NCBI GenBank assembly: GCA_017613055.1
Contig: JAGAES010000030.1
Location: forward strand, 1-10,589
DNA from: Lachnospiraceae bacterium
Lineage (GTDB): Bacteria; Bacillota_A; Clostridia; Lachnospirales; Lachnospiraceae
Length of the DNA: 10,589 nt
Direction of reading: 5' to 3'
Part shown: piece by piece, positions 1 through 6,536 of the stretch
How the letters are laid out: the number at the start of each line of letters is the position of its first letter
How positions within the stretch are numbered: the stretch's first letter is position 1
Notes under the pieces: model-generated
Seen by the model: only the letters and a program-made list of their open reading frames with translations
Database searches by the model: none
Told to the model about the DNA's origin: nothing
Translations under genes and position numbers: made by a program

Positions 1-232
1 TGCTCCAATACTTGCCGTCAAGGCTCTCAGAGGTGACCTTAAAGGCCGGATAAGCGCTGACGAATTTATCATCGCTGTTATCAGCCGGGGCTTCAGCAGA
101 TGCTTCGGTTGTGACTTCGGCTGTAACTTCTGTTGTTTCGGGTGCTGAAGTTGACGGAGCGGGTTCTTTCGCACAGGCTGCTATGCCAAAAGCGAGTGTT
201 CCTATGAGGACGATTGACAGAAATCTGCGCAT
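1..232 (-). CDS. Secreted lipoprotein, N-terminal part (possible PEBP-like domain)
   Basis: Only the first 77 codons lie in the window; the gene continues beyond base 1. The ATG at 230-232 follows an AAGGAG ribosome binding site with normal spacing. Residues 1-20 form a lipoprotein signal: basic MRR, a hydrophobic stretch, then GIAAC with the lipid-carrying cysteine at position 20. Residues 21-55 are a Thr/Glu/Pro/Ala-rich linker of the kind that holds a domain away from the membrane. The folded domain begins near residue 56, and FKVTSESLDGKYWS resembles the first strand of phosphatidylethanolamine-binding (YbhB/YbcL-like) proteins. That family call rests on about 15 residues and is tentative; the surface lipoprotein call is firm. 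An extended -10 promoter lies about 50 bases upstream. Confidence 0.8.
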   Translation of the reverse strand, partial: MRRFLSIVLIGTLAFGIAACAKEPAPSTSAPETTEVTAEVTTEASAEAPADNSDDKFVSAYPAFKVTSESLDGKYWS

Positions 233-263
233 ATTGTTCTCCTTAAATATAGTGAAATGAATC

Positions 264-295
264 ACCGGATTTTTGATTATTATATCAAAACCGGT
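264..295. repeat. Inverted repeat over the lipoprotein promoter
   Basis: The arms are ACCGG plus TTTTGAT (264-268 and 271-277, two extra bases between) and ATCAAAACCGGT (284-295), with loop TATTAT. The -10 hexamer sits in the loop and the edge of the right arm. No T-run follows on either strand, so it is not an intrinsic terminator; it could be an operator. This is inference from symmetry only. Confidence 0.45.
279..287 (-). promoter_or_regulatory. Extended -10 promoter for the lipoprotein gene
   Basis: On the minus strand the sequence reads TGATATAAT, a perfect -10 hexamer (279-284) with the TGn extension. No good -35 hexamer sits 16-18 bases upstream, which fits an extended -10 promoter. 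Transcription would start near 272, giving a leader of about 40 bases before the ATG at 232. Confidence 0.5.
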
Positions 296-467
296 TCAAT
301 TCCCGACTCTGTATGGCTTTGTAAAATCAAATCCGAACTGACCTGAGATCTTCTCAACTTATCTGTCATTGACGTTGTATCCGAACAGCAGATTATAAAG
401 ATAATCTCCCGTGCGTTTATTCCTGAATAAAATCATTCTTGTTTAGTTTTCTTAATTCGAGTTTAAG
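296..467 (-). pseudogene. Degraded 3' remnant of an unrecognised gene
   Basis: The minus strand shows protein-like text broken by lesions. From 436 to 296 one frame reads through a single internal TAA (359-361) to a TGA (296-298); the part before the stop contains RTGDYLYNLLFGYNVND and the part after it contains QFGFDFTKPYRVGN. The adjoining upstream stretch, 467-420, is protein-like in a neighbouring frame (LELRKLNKNDFIQ) and would need a frameshift near 420-436 to join. The mix of aromatic, Gly and charged residues across the stop looks like former coding sequence, not random AT-rich DNA. No family is recognised. The first piece could instead be a 25-codon ORF starting at 436, but it has no convincing ribosome binding site. 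It may be the tail of the 107-codon gene just upstream. Confidence 0.35.
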
Positions 468-483
468 TTAATCATAAACATAA

Positions 484-502
484 AAACAACTCTTCATTGT
501 TT
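484..502 (-). terminator. Weak candidate terminator after the 107-codon gene
   Basis: Just after the stop codon the minus strand has AAACAA, a 7-base loop and TTGTTT, running into further Ts. The stem is only six mostly A-T pairs, so it is marginal. Confidence 0.25.
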
Positions 503-503
503 A

Positions 504-827
504 TCAAGTATACTTATTGATAACAGTTTTCCTTTGCTCGAAAAATAAGAGAAGATCAGTCAGATAACAGATCTGCTTCCAATCCTCATCTGCAACAGGG
601 TCCTTATAACTTTCCTTAATTGCTTCGATAAAAGGCGTGGGATCATCAAACAGTGAGATAAGATCATAAGTCAGAAAAGCGCGCGATCCTTCGCTTTGCA
701 TATCGAAAGAATAATCTTTCCTGCATGCCGCCATGATCCTGTCGCGGTAGCGTTCCGGATCAGCTCTGGCAATCACATACGCACGTCCGTGACCTGCTTG
801 CAGATAGTGTTCAAAATCATACTTCAT
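504..827 (-). CDS. Unknown 107-residue protein, possibly truncated
   Basis: The frame runs from ATG (825-827) to TGA (504-506). The ribosome binding site is poor (GGGA about 10-13 bases upstream). The protein is soluble-looking, rich in aromatic and charged residues, with no signal peptide or membrane segment. Notable stretches are FEHYLQAGHGRAYVIA (5-20) and FDMQSEGSRAFLTYDLISLF (41-60), which have the look of conserved blocks. I recall no characterised function. My impression, unverified, is that such text begins longer helical-repeat proteins in Clostridia; with the decayed coding sequence downstream, a truncated gene is plausible. Base composition is more AT-rich than the genes to the right. 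It lies downstream of a terminator (941-967) and has no clear promoter of its own. Confidence 0.6.
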   Translation of the reverse strand: MKYDFEHYLQAGHGRAYVIARADPERYRDRIMAACRKDYSFDMQSEGSRAFLTYDLISLFDDPTPFIEAIKESYKDPVADEDWKQICYLTDLLLFFEQRKTVINKYT

Positions 828-940
828 TACAGCTAGTTCCCTGGTTCACAAAATTCCAAAATAATCCGCTCTAAGCACCCTCGAAATATATAGCTTGCTT
901 TCCTACTAGAATATCATACTTTAATTCTGCCGTCCATAAG

Positions 941-967
941 AAAAAGGGAGGGCTTAAGAGCCCTCCC
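941..967 (-). terminator. Strong intrinsic terminator
   Basis: A perfect 9-bp stem (GGGAGGGCT at 946-954, AGCCCTCCC at 959-967) with a TAAG loop is followed on the minus strand by five Ts (945-941). It ends transcripts from the Na/phosphate cotransporter gene and from the tiny unit whose promoter is at 1040-1068. Because the 107-codon gene lies downstream on the same strand, it could also act as an attenuator for that gene. Confidence 0.85.
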
Positions 968-973
968 CGCACA

Positions 974-1006
974 TTATCCGAGGAACTTTTTATGCGCAAT
1001 CTTCAT
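974..1006 (-). CDS. Candidate 10-residue micro-ORF (MKIAHKKFLG)
   Basis: An ATG at 1004-1006 opens a 10-codon frame ending in TAA (974-976), seven bases before the terminator stem. Upstream is the near-perfect ribosome binding site AGAGGAGGT (1018-1026). An alternative ATG at 1008-1010, seven bases from that site and so better spaced, gives only MNEDCA. The unit has its own promoter (1040-1068), so transcription would begin near 1033 and stop near 941, about 90 bases. A functional peptide, a leader peptide controlling read-through into the gene at 827, or a small RNA with incidental ORFs are all possible. Nothing in the peptide identifies a function. Confidence 0.35.
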   Translation of the reverse strand: MKIAHKKFLG

Positions 1007-1015
1007 TCATGAGAG

Positions 1016-1041
1016 ATACCTCCTCTATTTGGTGGAGGTAT
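1016..1041 (-). repeat. Hairpin masking the micro-ORF ribosome binding site
   Basis: On the minus strand, ATACCTCC (1041-1034), a 10-base loop and GGAGGTAT (1023-1016) pair perfectly over 8 bp. The 3' arm contains the ribosome binding site of the micro-ORF, so the 5' arm is an anti-Shine-Dalgarno. The 5' arm overlaps the -10 hexamer and would be absent from RNA starting at the local promoter; the hairpin forms only in read-through RNA from the gene upstream. Confidence 0.5.
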
Positions 1042-1068
1042 TATAGCGGATATCGGCCTTTCCGGCAA
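1040..1068 (-). promoter_or_regulatory. Sigma-A-type promoter of the tiny unit
   Basis: The minus strand has TTGCCG (1063-1068), a 17-base spacer and TATAAT (1040-1045): a perfect -10 and a 4 of 6 match at -35. It lies in the 3' flank of the cotransporter gene, 22 bases past its stop, and points at the micro-ORF and terminator. Confidence 0.65.
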
Positions 1069-1089
1069 ATGCCACGCGCTTCCGCCCCT

Positions 1090-2886
1090 CTATTCCAAAC
1101 TGTATTTCCGGTCAAATACGTCATAAATCTGGTTGAATTCAAGGTTTCCGAATTTGACGCCGCTTAGGTATTCATGCGTATCGAATGCTCCGCGGTCAAC
1201 TTCAATAACCGCAACGGCAATGTTACTGCAGTGATCGGAGATTCGCTTATAATTGCTCAGAATATCCGAAAGGATGAAGCCCATTTCAATGGAGCAGCCG
1301 CCCTTCTGAAGTCTCGCAATATGATTGGTTTTAATCGTGTTTGTAAGTTTGTCGATAACCTGCTCCAGAGGTTCCACGCGGAATGCGAGTTCCGGGTCCG
1401 CATTAACATAACACTCGTGCGTCATCGTCAGAATCTCCCGTATGGCATCGGTCAGAACCTTGAGCTCCGCTTTCGCGACAGGCGTAAAGGAAAGACCCTT
1501 CCGGTCAATCTCGGAAGCCGCATAGTAAAGATTCACGGCGTGGTCCCCAAGACGTTCAAAATCCCCGATTGCATGCAGAATCTTCGAGATTACACGGCCG
1601 TCCTGATCCGAAATCGACATCATCGAAATCTTAACCAGATATGTTCCGAGCCGGTCCTCGTAACGGTCCAGCTTATCCTCAACCGCCTTAATTTTCGAAA
1701 CGGCGTCTTCATCGAAATGATCGAGAAGATCCATTGACGCAAGAAGGTTTTCCTTGGCAAGCTGTGCCATTTGTCCTGAAAGAATGTTACATTCGGATAC
1801 CGCAATCGACGGCGAACGGAGGATACGTTCATCCAGCCAGCTGAGATCGTCTTCCGTTTCCCCGCTCCGGTTGTCCCGCACCAGCAGCTCGGTCAACCGG
1901 ACAATCGGTTTCGTGAACGGAATCAGAAGAAGCGTAGTCAGAATGTTGAACGCGGTATGAACCGCCGCGATTCCGACGCCGTTGATCGGCTTCGACGCGG
2001 CGTCCTCGAATACGGTATTACTTAGCGCTACGAAAACAGTCATCCAGAACAGCGCACCGATGATCTTCACCATCACATGTGCAACCGCAACACGCTTCGC
2101 CTTGGTTTCCGTGCCGATACATGAAATCAGCGACGTCGCGCACGTACCGATATTCAGACCCATGATAATCGGAATCGCCATCTGGAAGGTGATCCCCGTT
2201 CCGGACAGGGCAAATGACATGAGGATTGCGATTGTCGCCGCCGAACTCTGGATAATTGCAGTCAAAAGAAGACCGATCAGAAGACCGAAGACCGGGTTCT
2301 TAAACTGGACAAGCACATCCTTGAACCACGCCGTATGCGCTAGCGGGCTCACGGCGTCTTTCATCATCGTCATGCCCTGCATCAATACGGCAAATCCCAC
2401 AAATACCGTTCCGATGCTCACGCGCCGGTCTTTTTTGCTGAACATCACCATCCCGATACCCGTAAGGGCCAGAATCGGTGAGAACACTTCCGGACGGAGA
2501 ATCATCAGATACCAGCGATCGGAATGAATGCCGGACAGCGTTAATAACCACCCGGTGAAGGTGGTTCCGATGTTGGCACCGAAGATAACGCTGATTGTCT
2601 GCTCAAACTGCATGATGCCCGAGTTTACAAGACCGACCAGCATGACGGTCGTCGCGGAACTGGACTGCATCGCAATCGTGATTCCCGCCCCGAGAACAAT
2701 GGAAAGAACCGGCCGCGCGGTCACCTTTCGAAGCATCTTCTCAAGCTTGCCGCCGGCCATCTTCTCAAGACTGCCCGACATAACGCGCATGCCGAACAGA
2801 AAGAATACGAGTCCGCCGATTAAAGTGACGGTAAATTCCAGAATGTCTATGGTCTGCCTCCCTCTGAAGTTTCTTCCGAAACTCAC
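1090..2886 (-). CDS. Na+/phosphate cotransporter with PhoU-like domain
   Basis: This is an integral membrane protein of the NptA/YjbB-type Na/Pi cotransporter family, expected to move phosphate with sodium across the cytoplasmic membrane. Taking the GTG at 2884-2886 as start gives 598 residues. Two inverted membrane repeats carry the family signatures: MQSSSATTVMLVG (near 73-85) with GANIGTTFTGW, and IQSSAATIAIL (near 212-222) with GLNIGTCATS. Residues about 377-562 form a cytoplasmic PhoU-like helical domain with its two motifs, GDFERLGDHAVN and NYKRISDHCSNIA. The GTG is preceded by AAAGAGGA (2895-2902) at 8 bases. An ATG at 2938-2940 would extend the frame by 18 residues but lacks such a site. 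Homologues usually start at the equivalent of IDILEF, which here begins with ATA. It follows the kinase gene by 65 bases and is probably in its operon. Confidence 0.9.
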   Translation of the reverse strand: MSFGRNFRGRQTIDILEFTVTLIGGLVFFLFGMRVMSGSLEKMAGGKLEKMLRKVTARPVLSIVLGAGITIAMQSSSATTVMLVGLVNSGIMQFEQTISVIFGANIGTTFTGWLLTLSGIHSDRWYLMILRPEVFSPILALTGIGMVMFSKKDRRVSIGTVFVGFAVLMQGMTMMKDAVSPLAHTAWFKDVLVQFKNPVFGLLIGLLLTAIIQSSAATIAILMSFALSGTGITFQMAIPIIMGLNIGTCATSLISCIGTETKAKRVAVAHVMVKIIGALFWMTVFVALSNTVFEDAASKPINGVGIAAVHTAFNILTTLLLIPFTKPIVRLTELLVRDNRSGETEDDLSWLDERILRSPSIAVSECNILSGQMAQLAKENLLASMDLLDHFDEDAVSKIKAVEDKLDRYEDRLGTYLVKISMMSISDQDGRVISKILHAIGDFERLGDHAVNLYYAASEIDRKGLSFTPVAKAELKVLTDAIREILTMTHECYVNADPELAFRVEPLEQVIDKLTNTIKTNHIARLQKGGCSIEMGFILSDILSNYKRISDHCSNIAVAVIEVDRGAFDTHEYLSGVKFGNLEFNQIYDVFDRKYSLE

Positions 2887-2894
2887 GATGATAA

Positions 2895-2902
2895 TCCTCT
2901 TT
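2895..2902 (-). promoter_or_regulatory. Ribosome binding site choosing the GTG start
   Basis: The minus strand reads AAAGAGGA, eight bases before GTG (2884-2886). A second, stronger site, AGGGAGG (2857-2863), lies six bases before an in-frame ATA (2848-2850) at the place where the family normally starts. Either site could be used; the GTG is the conventional choice. Confidence 0.5.
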
Positions 2903-2951
2903 GTAACCCGATTGTAGCAGACCCGAGGTAAAAAACGCATTCGCGTTTCCG

Positions 2952-3992
2952 TTAAACTTTTGTAAAAAGCGGAAAATGAACCCTCACCGTCGTTCCTTTC
3001 CCGAGTTCGCTTTCCACGTCGACCGTCGCGCCGTGATAGGACGCGCCGTGCTTAACGATGGAAAGCCCAAGGCCGGTTCCGCCGACTTCCTTTGAATGGC
3101 TCTTGTCAACCCGGTAGAACCGCTCGAAGATGCGCGGCAGATCCGCTTTCGCGATGCCGATTCCGGTATCGGAAACCGTCAATAACGTCCCGGACTTTTC
3201 GGAAGTGACGGAGATAATCACCGAACCTCCGTCGCGGTTGTATTTGACGGCGTTATCAATCAGGTTATAGACCATCTCGCCGATAATCTGCTCCACGCCG
3301 TATACCGTCTCCTCCGTCCCCGTCAGCGTAACCGTCAGATTGCGCTTCGCGGCAGGCTCCGAAAGGTGCCCCGCCATCTCTTCGCACATCCGGTACAGGT
3401 TGATTTCTTCCTTCTTCGCTTCAATCTCGCGGTCGTCAAGCTGCGACAGCCTGATAATGTCTCCGACAAGCGTTACCAGCCTGCTCGCTTCGTCGTAAAT
3501 CTTGCCTGCAAAACGCTTCACGTCCTCCTGCTGCGCGATTCCGTCGCGAATAATCTCTGCGTATCCCGAGATGGATGTGAGCGGCGTCTTGAGTTCATGT
3601 GACACATTGGCCGTAAATTCCCGCCGCATCCGGTCCTGCTTTTCGTGTTCCTCGCGAAGTTCGGTCATCTTCCCGTACAGTTCTTTGTTCTGCGCGTTAA
3701 TCTTCTGAACGAGTGGCGCAAGCTCCGGGTAAGTGTCCCGCGCCAGAGGGCTCGAAACATCCAGCTGGTTGATCGGTTTTAACAGATTGTCGCTGACGCG
3801 GTTCGCCACGACAAATGAGAGCACAAAGACGACGGTAAGCACACAAGCCGCCGGGAACAGCATCGCCGTAAGCACTTCCCCGAGGACCGCGGAACCCGCC
3901 GCGCGCCAGAACACGAGAATGCTCACTGCCGCCCCGATCAGAAATGTCGCAAGCGTTGTCAGAAAGATTGTCAGAAACAGTCTCCGTTTCAT
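2952..3992 (-). CDS. Membrane sensor histidine kinase (PhoR/WalK-like)
   Basis: It autophosphorylates and passes phosphate to the response regulator encoded just upstream. The ATG at 3990-3992 lies one base after the regulator's stop, with a GTGAGG ribosome binding site inside the regulator's end, giving 346 residues. An upstream in-frame start at 4124 would lie wholly within the regulator gene and is unlikely. Two membrane segments (about 4-29 and 42-65) flank an outer loop of only about 12 residues. A linker with coiled-coil character (about 95-125) leads to HisKA with the phospho-acceptor His at 132 in SHELKTPLTS. The ATPase domain has the N box NLIDNAVKYN (243-252), G1 DTGIGI (from 275), F box FERFYR and G2 GGTGLGLS (304-311). 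No periplasmic or PAS sensing domain is visible, so the signal is probably sensed in the membrane or via a partner. Confidence 0.92.
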   Translation of the reverse strand: MKRRLFLTIFLTTLATFLIGAAVSILVFWRAAGSAVLGEVLTAMLFPAACVLTVVFVLSFVVANRVSDNLLKPINQLDVSSPLARDTYPELAPLVQKINAQNKELYGKMTELREEHEKQDRMRREFTANVSHELKTPLTSISGYAEIIRDGIAQQEDVKRFAGKIYDEASRLVTLVGDIIRLSQLDDREIEAKKEEINLYRMCEEMAGHLSEPAAKRNLTVTLTGTEETVYGVEQIIGEMVYNLIDNAVKYNRDGGSVIISVTSEKSGTLLTVSDTGIGIAKADLPRIFERFYRVDKSHSKEVGGTGLGLSIVKHGASYHGATVDVESELGKGTTVRVHFPLFTKV

Positions 3993-3993
3993 G

Positions 3994-4671
3994 TCATACC
4001 TCACTTGCGCGGATACAGTATCCCACTCCGCGAATGGTTTCCACATAGCCTCCCGCCGCGCCGAGCTTCTGACGGAGTGTACGGATATGGACGTCGACGG
4101 TACGGCTTTCACCTTCAAAGGCATATCCCCATACTTCGCTGAGCAGGCGTTCTCTTGTCACAACGTTCTGCCCGTTCTGCATAAGCAGATACAGAATATC
4201 GTATTCCTTCTTCGTCAGCTGGACCGGCTCGCCTTCCACCAGCACGCGGTGCTCATCCGGAAGAACCTTCAGGCAGCCGGCCGAATATGCCGGTTTCTCC
4301 TCCGTTTCCGAGGCGCGCCTCAGAAGTGCGCGGATGCGGGCCACCAGTTCCATCATCCCGAACGGTTTTGCGACATAATCGTCAGCGCCCAAGTCGAGAC
4401 CGGTGACCTTGTCATATTCGCTCGCTTTCGCGGAAAGAATCATAATCGGGAGCTTGGCGGTGTCGCGCCGCTCCCGGAGTCTTTTCAGAACCGAAAGGCC
4501 GTCCTCTTCCGGAAGCATAATATCCAGAATCACAAGCGCCGGAAGAGCCTCTTCCAAAGCCTCGAAGAACCCGGACGGACGGGCGAATCCTTTCGCCTCC
4601 ATACCGGAGTGGTTCAGCGTATAAATCACGAGTTCGCGGATATTGTCATCGTCTTCGACAAGATATACCAT
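3994..4671 (-). CDS. OmpR/PhoB-family response regulator
   Basis: This is a DNA-binding transcription regulator of 225 residues. The ATG at 4669-4671 is chosen because GGAGGAAA (4675-4682) precedes it and MVYLVEDD matches the usual receiver start; an earlier in-frame start at 4752 lies upstream of the promoter. The receiver domain (1-117) has the acidic cluster EDDD (6-9), phospho-acceptor Asp50 in LVILDIMLP, Ser80 and Lys102 in AKPF. The winged-helix domain (about 130-225) has LTKKEYDILYLL, the recognition-helix text SRTVDVHIRTLRQKL and the terminal RGVGYCIR hairpin. It is the first gene of the minus-strand operon with the kinase and, probably, the Na/phosphate cotransporter, which hints at PhoP-like function. 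Motifs alone do not separate PhoP from other OmpR-type regulators. Confidence 0.93.
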   Translation of the reverse strand: MVYLVEDDDNIRELVIYTLNHSGMEAKGFARPSGFFEALEEALPALVILDIMLPEEDGLSVLKRLRERRDTAKLPIMILSAKASEYDKVTGLDLGADDYVAKPFGMMELVARIRALLRRASETEEKPAYSAGCLKVLPDEHRVLVEGEPVQLTKKEYDILYLLMQNGQNVVTRERLLSEVWGYAFEGESRTVDVHIRTLRQKLGAAGGYVETIRGVGYCIRASEV

Positions 4672-4705
4672 TGCTTTCCTCCGGAAAAATCTGATTAATA
4701 TAGGT

Positions 4706-4734
4706 ATTATACCAAGAAAAACAGGTGATTTCCA
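4706..4734 (-). promoter_or_regulatory. Promoter of the two-component operon
   Basis: The minus strand carries TGGAAA (4729-4734), a 17-base spacer and a perfect TATAAT (4706-4711). Transcription would start near 4699, about 28 bases before the regulator's ATG. Confidence 0.65.
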
Positions 4735-4745
4735 CTTAATTTTCC

Positions 4746-4774
4746 TTTTCATTTGCCGGGAAATCGTCTATAAT
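4746..4774 (+). promoter_or_regulatory. Promoter of the ABC exporter operon
   Basis: TTTTCA (4746-4751), a 17-base spacer and a perfect TATAAT (4769-4774) precede the exporter genes. Transcription would start near 4781, leaving a leader of about 22 bases. It is divergent from the regulator promoter; the two -35 hexamers are only 11 bases apart. Confidence 0.65.
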
Positions 4775-4802
4775 TTCCTTGGATACTCTATCGGGAGGCA
4801 CT

Positions 4803-6536
4803 ATGCGGAAACTGCTCGTCTACATGAATGGTTATCGCGGGAGGGCTCTGGCAGCACCTTTGTTCAAGCTGCTTGAGGCTTCCATGGAACTGTGCGTTCC
4901 GCTGATTGTCCGCGCTATCATCGACCGCGGAATCGGGAAGGACGATAAGCCTTTCCTGACAAAGATGGTTCTCCTGATGGTTCTGTTCGGAATACTCGGC
5001 TACGGGTTCGCACTCTGTGCGCAGTATTTCGCCGCGAAGGTTGCGACCGAGTTCACCGGGCGCGTCCGCTATGCGCTCTTCGGCCACATCCAGAAGCTCA
5101 GCTTCTCCGACCTTGACAAGCAGGGCACTGCGACGCTGATTACCCGTATGACGAGCGACACGAATCAGATTCAGAACGGCGTCAATCTGTTTTTAAGACT
5201 TCTGCTCCGCTCGCCTTTCATCGTGTTCGGCGCACTCATCATGGCATTTACCGTTGATGTCAAAGGCGCTCTTGTTTTCGCCGTGATTATCCCGCTTCTT
5301 TCCATAGTCGTGTTTGGCATTATGCTGATTTCGATTCCCCTGTACCGCCGCGTCCAGGCGAAGCTCGACTCCGTTCTTTCGAAGACGCGCGAGCATCTGA
5401 GCGGCGTCCGCGTGCTCCGTGCTTTCTGCAAGGAGGGCGAAGAGGTCCGCAAATTCAACGAACGGCACGAAGCACTCACGAAGGAACAACTTCTTGTGGG
5501 GCGCATCTCCGCGCTTTTAAATCCCCTGACCTATGTTATGATTAACCTCGCGCTTCTCGTGCTGATCTATGTCGGTGCGCTTCGGGTCGATGCCGGGCTG
5601 CTGACGCAGGGCGCCGTGATTGCGCTTTACAACTATATGTCCCAGATTCTCGTCGAGCTGATTAAGATGGCGAATCTGATCCTCACGCTGACGAAGTCTT
5701 TCGCGAGCGCCGGCCGCGTGCAGAGCATCCTTGAGCTCCCCGTATCCATGACAAACGGCACGGTAACGGAAGGTTCTCCCGACGCTCCCGCCGTCGAGTT
5801 CCGCGACGTTTCGTTCCGCTATGAGGACGCTTCTGCGGAAGCCATCAGCCATATCAGTTTCCGCCTGATGCCGGGCGAATCGCTCGGAATCATCGGCGGC
5901 ACCGGTTCCGGCAAATCCTCTCTCGCCCAGCTGGTCTCGCGTTACTACGATGCGACCGAGGGTGAGGTTCTTGTGCAGGGCGTCCCGGTGAAAAACTGGG
6001 ATATGACGAAGCTTCGGAAACGGATCGGAGATGTCCCGCAGAAGGCGGTCCTGTTCTCCGGCACGGTCCGTTCCAATCTGCTCTGGGGCGATGCGGATGC
6101 AGATGACGATGCTTTGTATGCAGCGCTCTCGGCCGCGCAGGCGGAGAGTTTCGTCCGTGAGAAGCCGGAAGGGCTTGATGCACCGGTTACCGCGGGCGGA
6201 AAGAATTTCTCGGGCGGCCAGCGGCAACGCCTTACGATTGCGCGCGCCCTTGTCGGAGCGCCTCCGATTCTGCTTCTTGATGACAGTTCTTCTGCGCTCG
6301 ATTATGCGACCGACGCCTCTCTTCGGAAGGCAATTGCTTCGCTTCCCGGAAATCCGAGCCGGATTATTGTTTCACAGCGGACCGTTTCGATTGCGGACTG
6401 CACGCACATCCTTGTATTGGATGACGGCAACGCGGTCGGTTACGGCACGCATAAAGAACTTCTGGATACCTGCCCGACCTATCGTGAGATTTGCCGTTCG
6501 CAGGATGATGCCTCCGGGGAAGGAGGTGCCGCATGA
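4803..6536 (+). CDS. ABC exporter half-transporter, degenerate-site subunit
   Basis: This is a fused transmembrane and ATPase half of a type IV (multidrug-type) exporter, 577 residues. The ATG at 4803 follows GGGAGG (4793-4798); an in-frame TTG at 4779 lies at the expected transcription start and is not favoured. Six membrane segments span about residues 15-305. The ATPase domain has Walker A GGTGSGKSS (365-373), Q-loop Gln413, canonical signature FSGGQRQ (469-475) and Walker B ILLLDD (489-494). The catalytic Glu after Walker B is Asp494, and the switch His is Gln525 (VSQRT). Such changes mark the non-catalytic partner in heterodimers such as BmrC/BmrD, LmrC/LmrD and TM287/288. Its SGGQ signature would complete the active site in the partner encoded next, which overlaps it by four bases. 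The substrate cannot be read from sequence. Confidence 0.93.
   Translation: MRKLLVYMNGYRGRALAAPLFKLLEASMELCVPLIVRAIIDRGIGKDDKPFLTKMVLLMVLFGILGYGFALCAQYFAAKVATEFTGRVRYALFGHIQKLSFSDLDKQGTATLITRMTSDTNQIQNGVNLFLRLLLRSPFIVFGALIMAFTVDVKGALVFAVIIPLLSIVVFGIMLISIPLYRRVQAKLDSVLSKTREHLSGVRVLRAFCKEGEEVRKFNERHEALTKEQLLVGRISALLNPLTYVMINLALLVLIYVGALRVDAGLLTQGAVIALYNYMSQILVELIKMANLILTLTKSFASAGRVQSILELPVSMTNGTVTEGSPDAPAVEFRDVSFRYEDASAEAISHISFRLMPGESLGIIGGTGSGKSSLAQLVSRYYDATEGEVLVQGVPVKNWDMTKLRKRIGDVPQKAVLFSGTVRSNLLWGDADADDDALYAALSAAQAESFVREKPEGLDAPVTAGGKNFSGGQRQRLTIARALVGAPPILLLDDSSSALDYATDASLRKAIASLPGNPSRIIVSQRTVSIADCTHILVLDDGNAVGYGTHKELLDTCPTYREICRSQDDASGEGGAA

Noticed and set aside
390..407. Hairpin AGATTAT/ATAATCT as a terminator
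   Set aside because: There is no T-run on either strand and it falls inside the protein-like remnant, so chance symmetry in AT-rich DNA is enough to explain it.
1174..1737. Long plus-strand open frame opposite the Na/phosphate cotransporter gene
   Set aside because: It lies wholly antisense to a gene with clear family motifs, has no ribosome binding site and its product has no recognisable pattern.
3733..4698. Plus-strand open frame of 321 codons opposite the kinase and regulator genes
   Set aside because: It spans two well-supported genes on the other strand; the low-stop antisense frame is a by-product of GC-rich codon use.
5517..6227. Minus-strand open frame of 236 codons inside the first ABC gene
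   Set aside because: It is antisense to the ATPase domain with all its motifs, and its product is rich in Arg, His and Gly in the manner of shadow frames.
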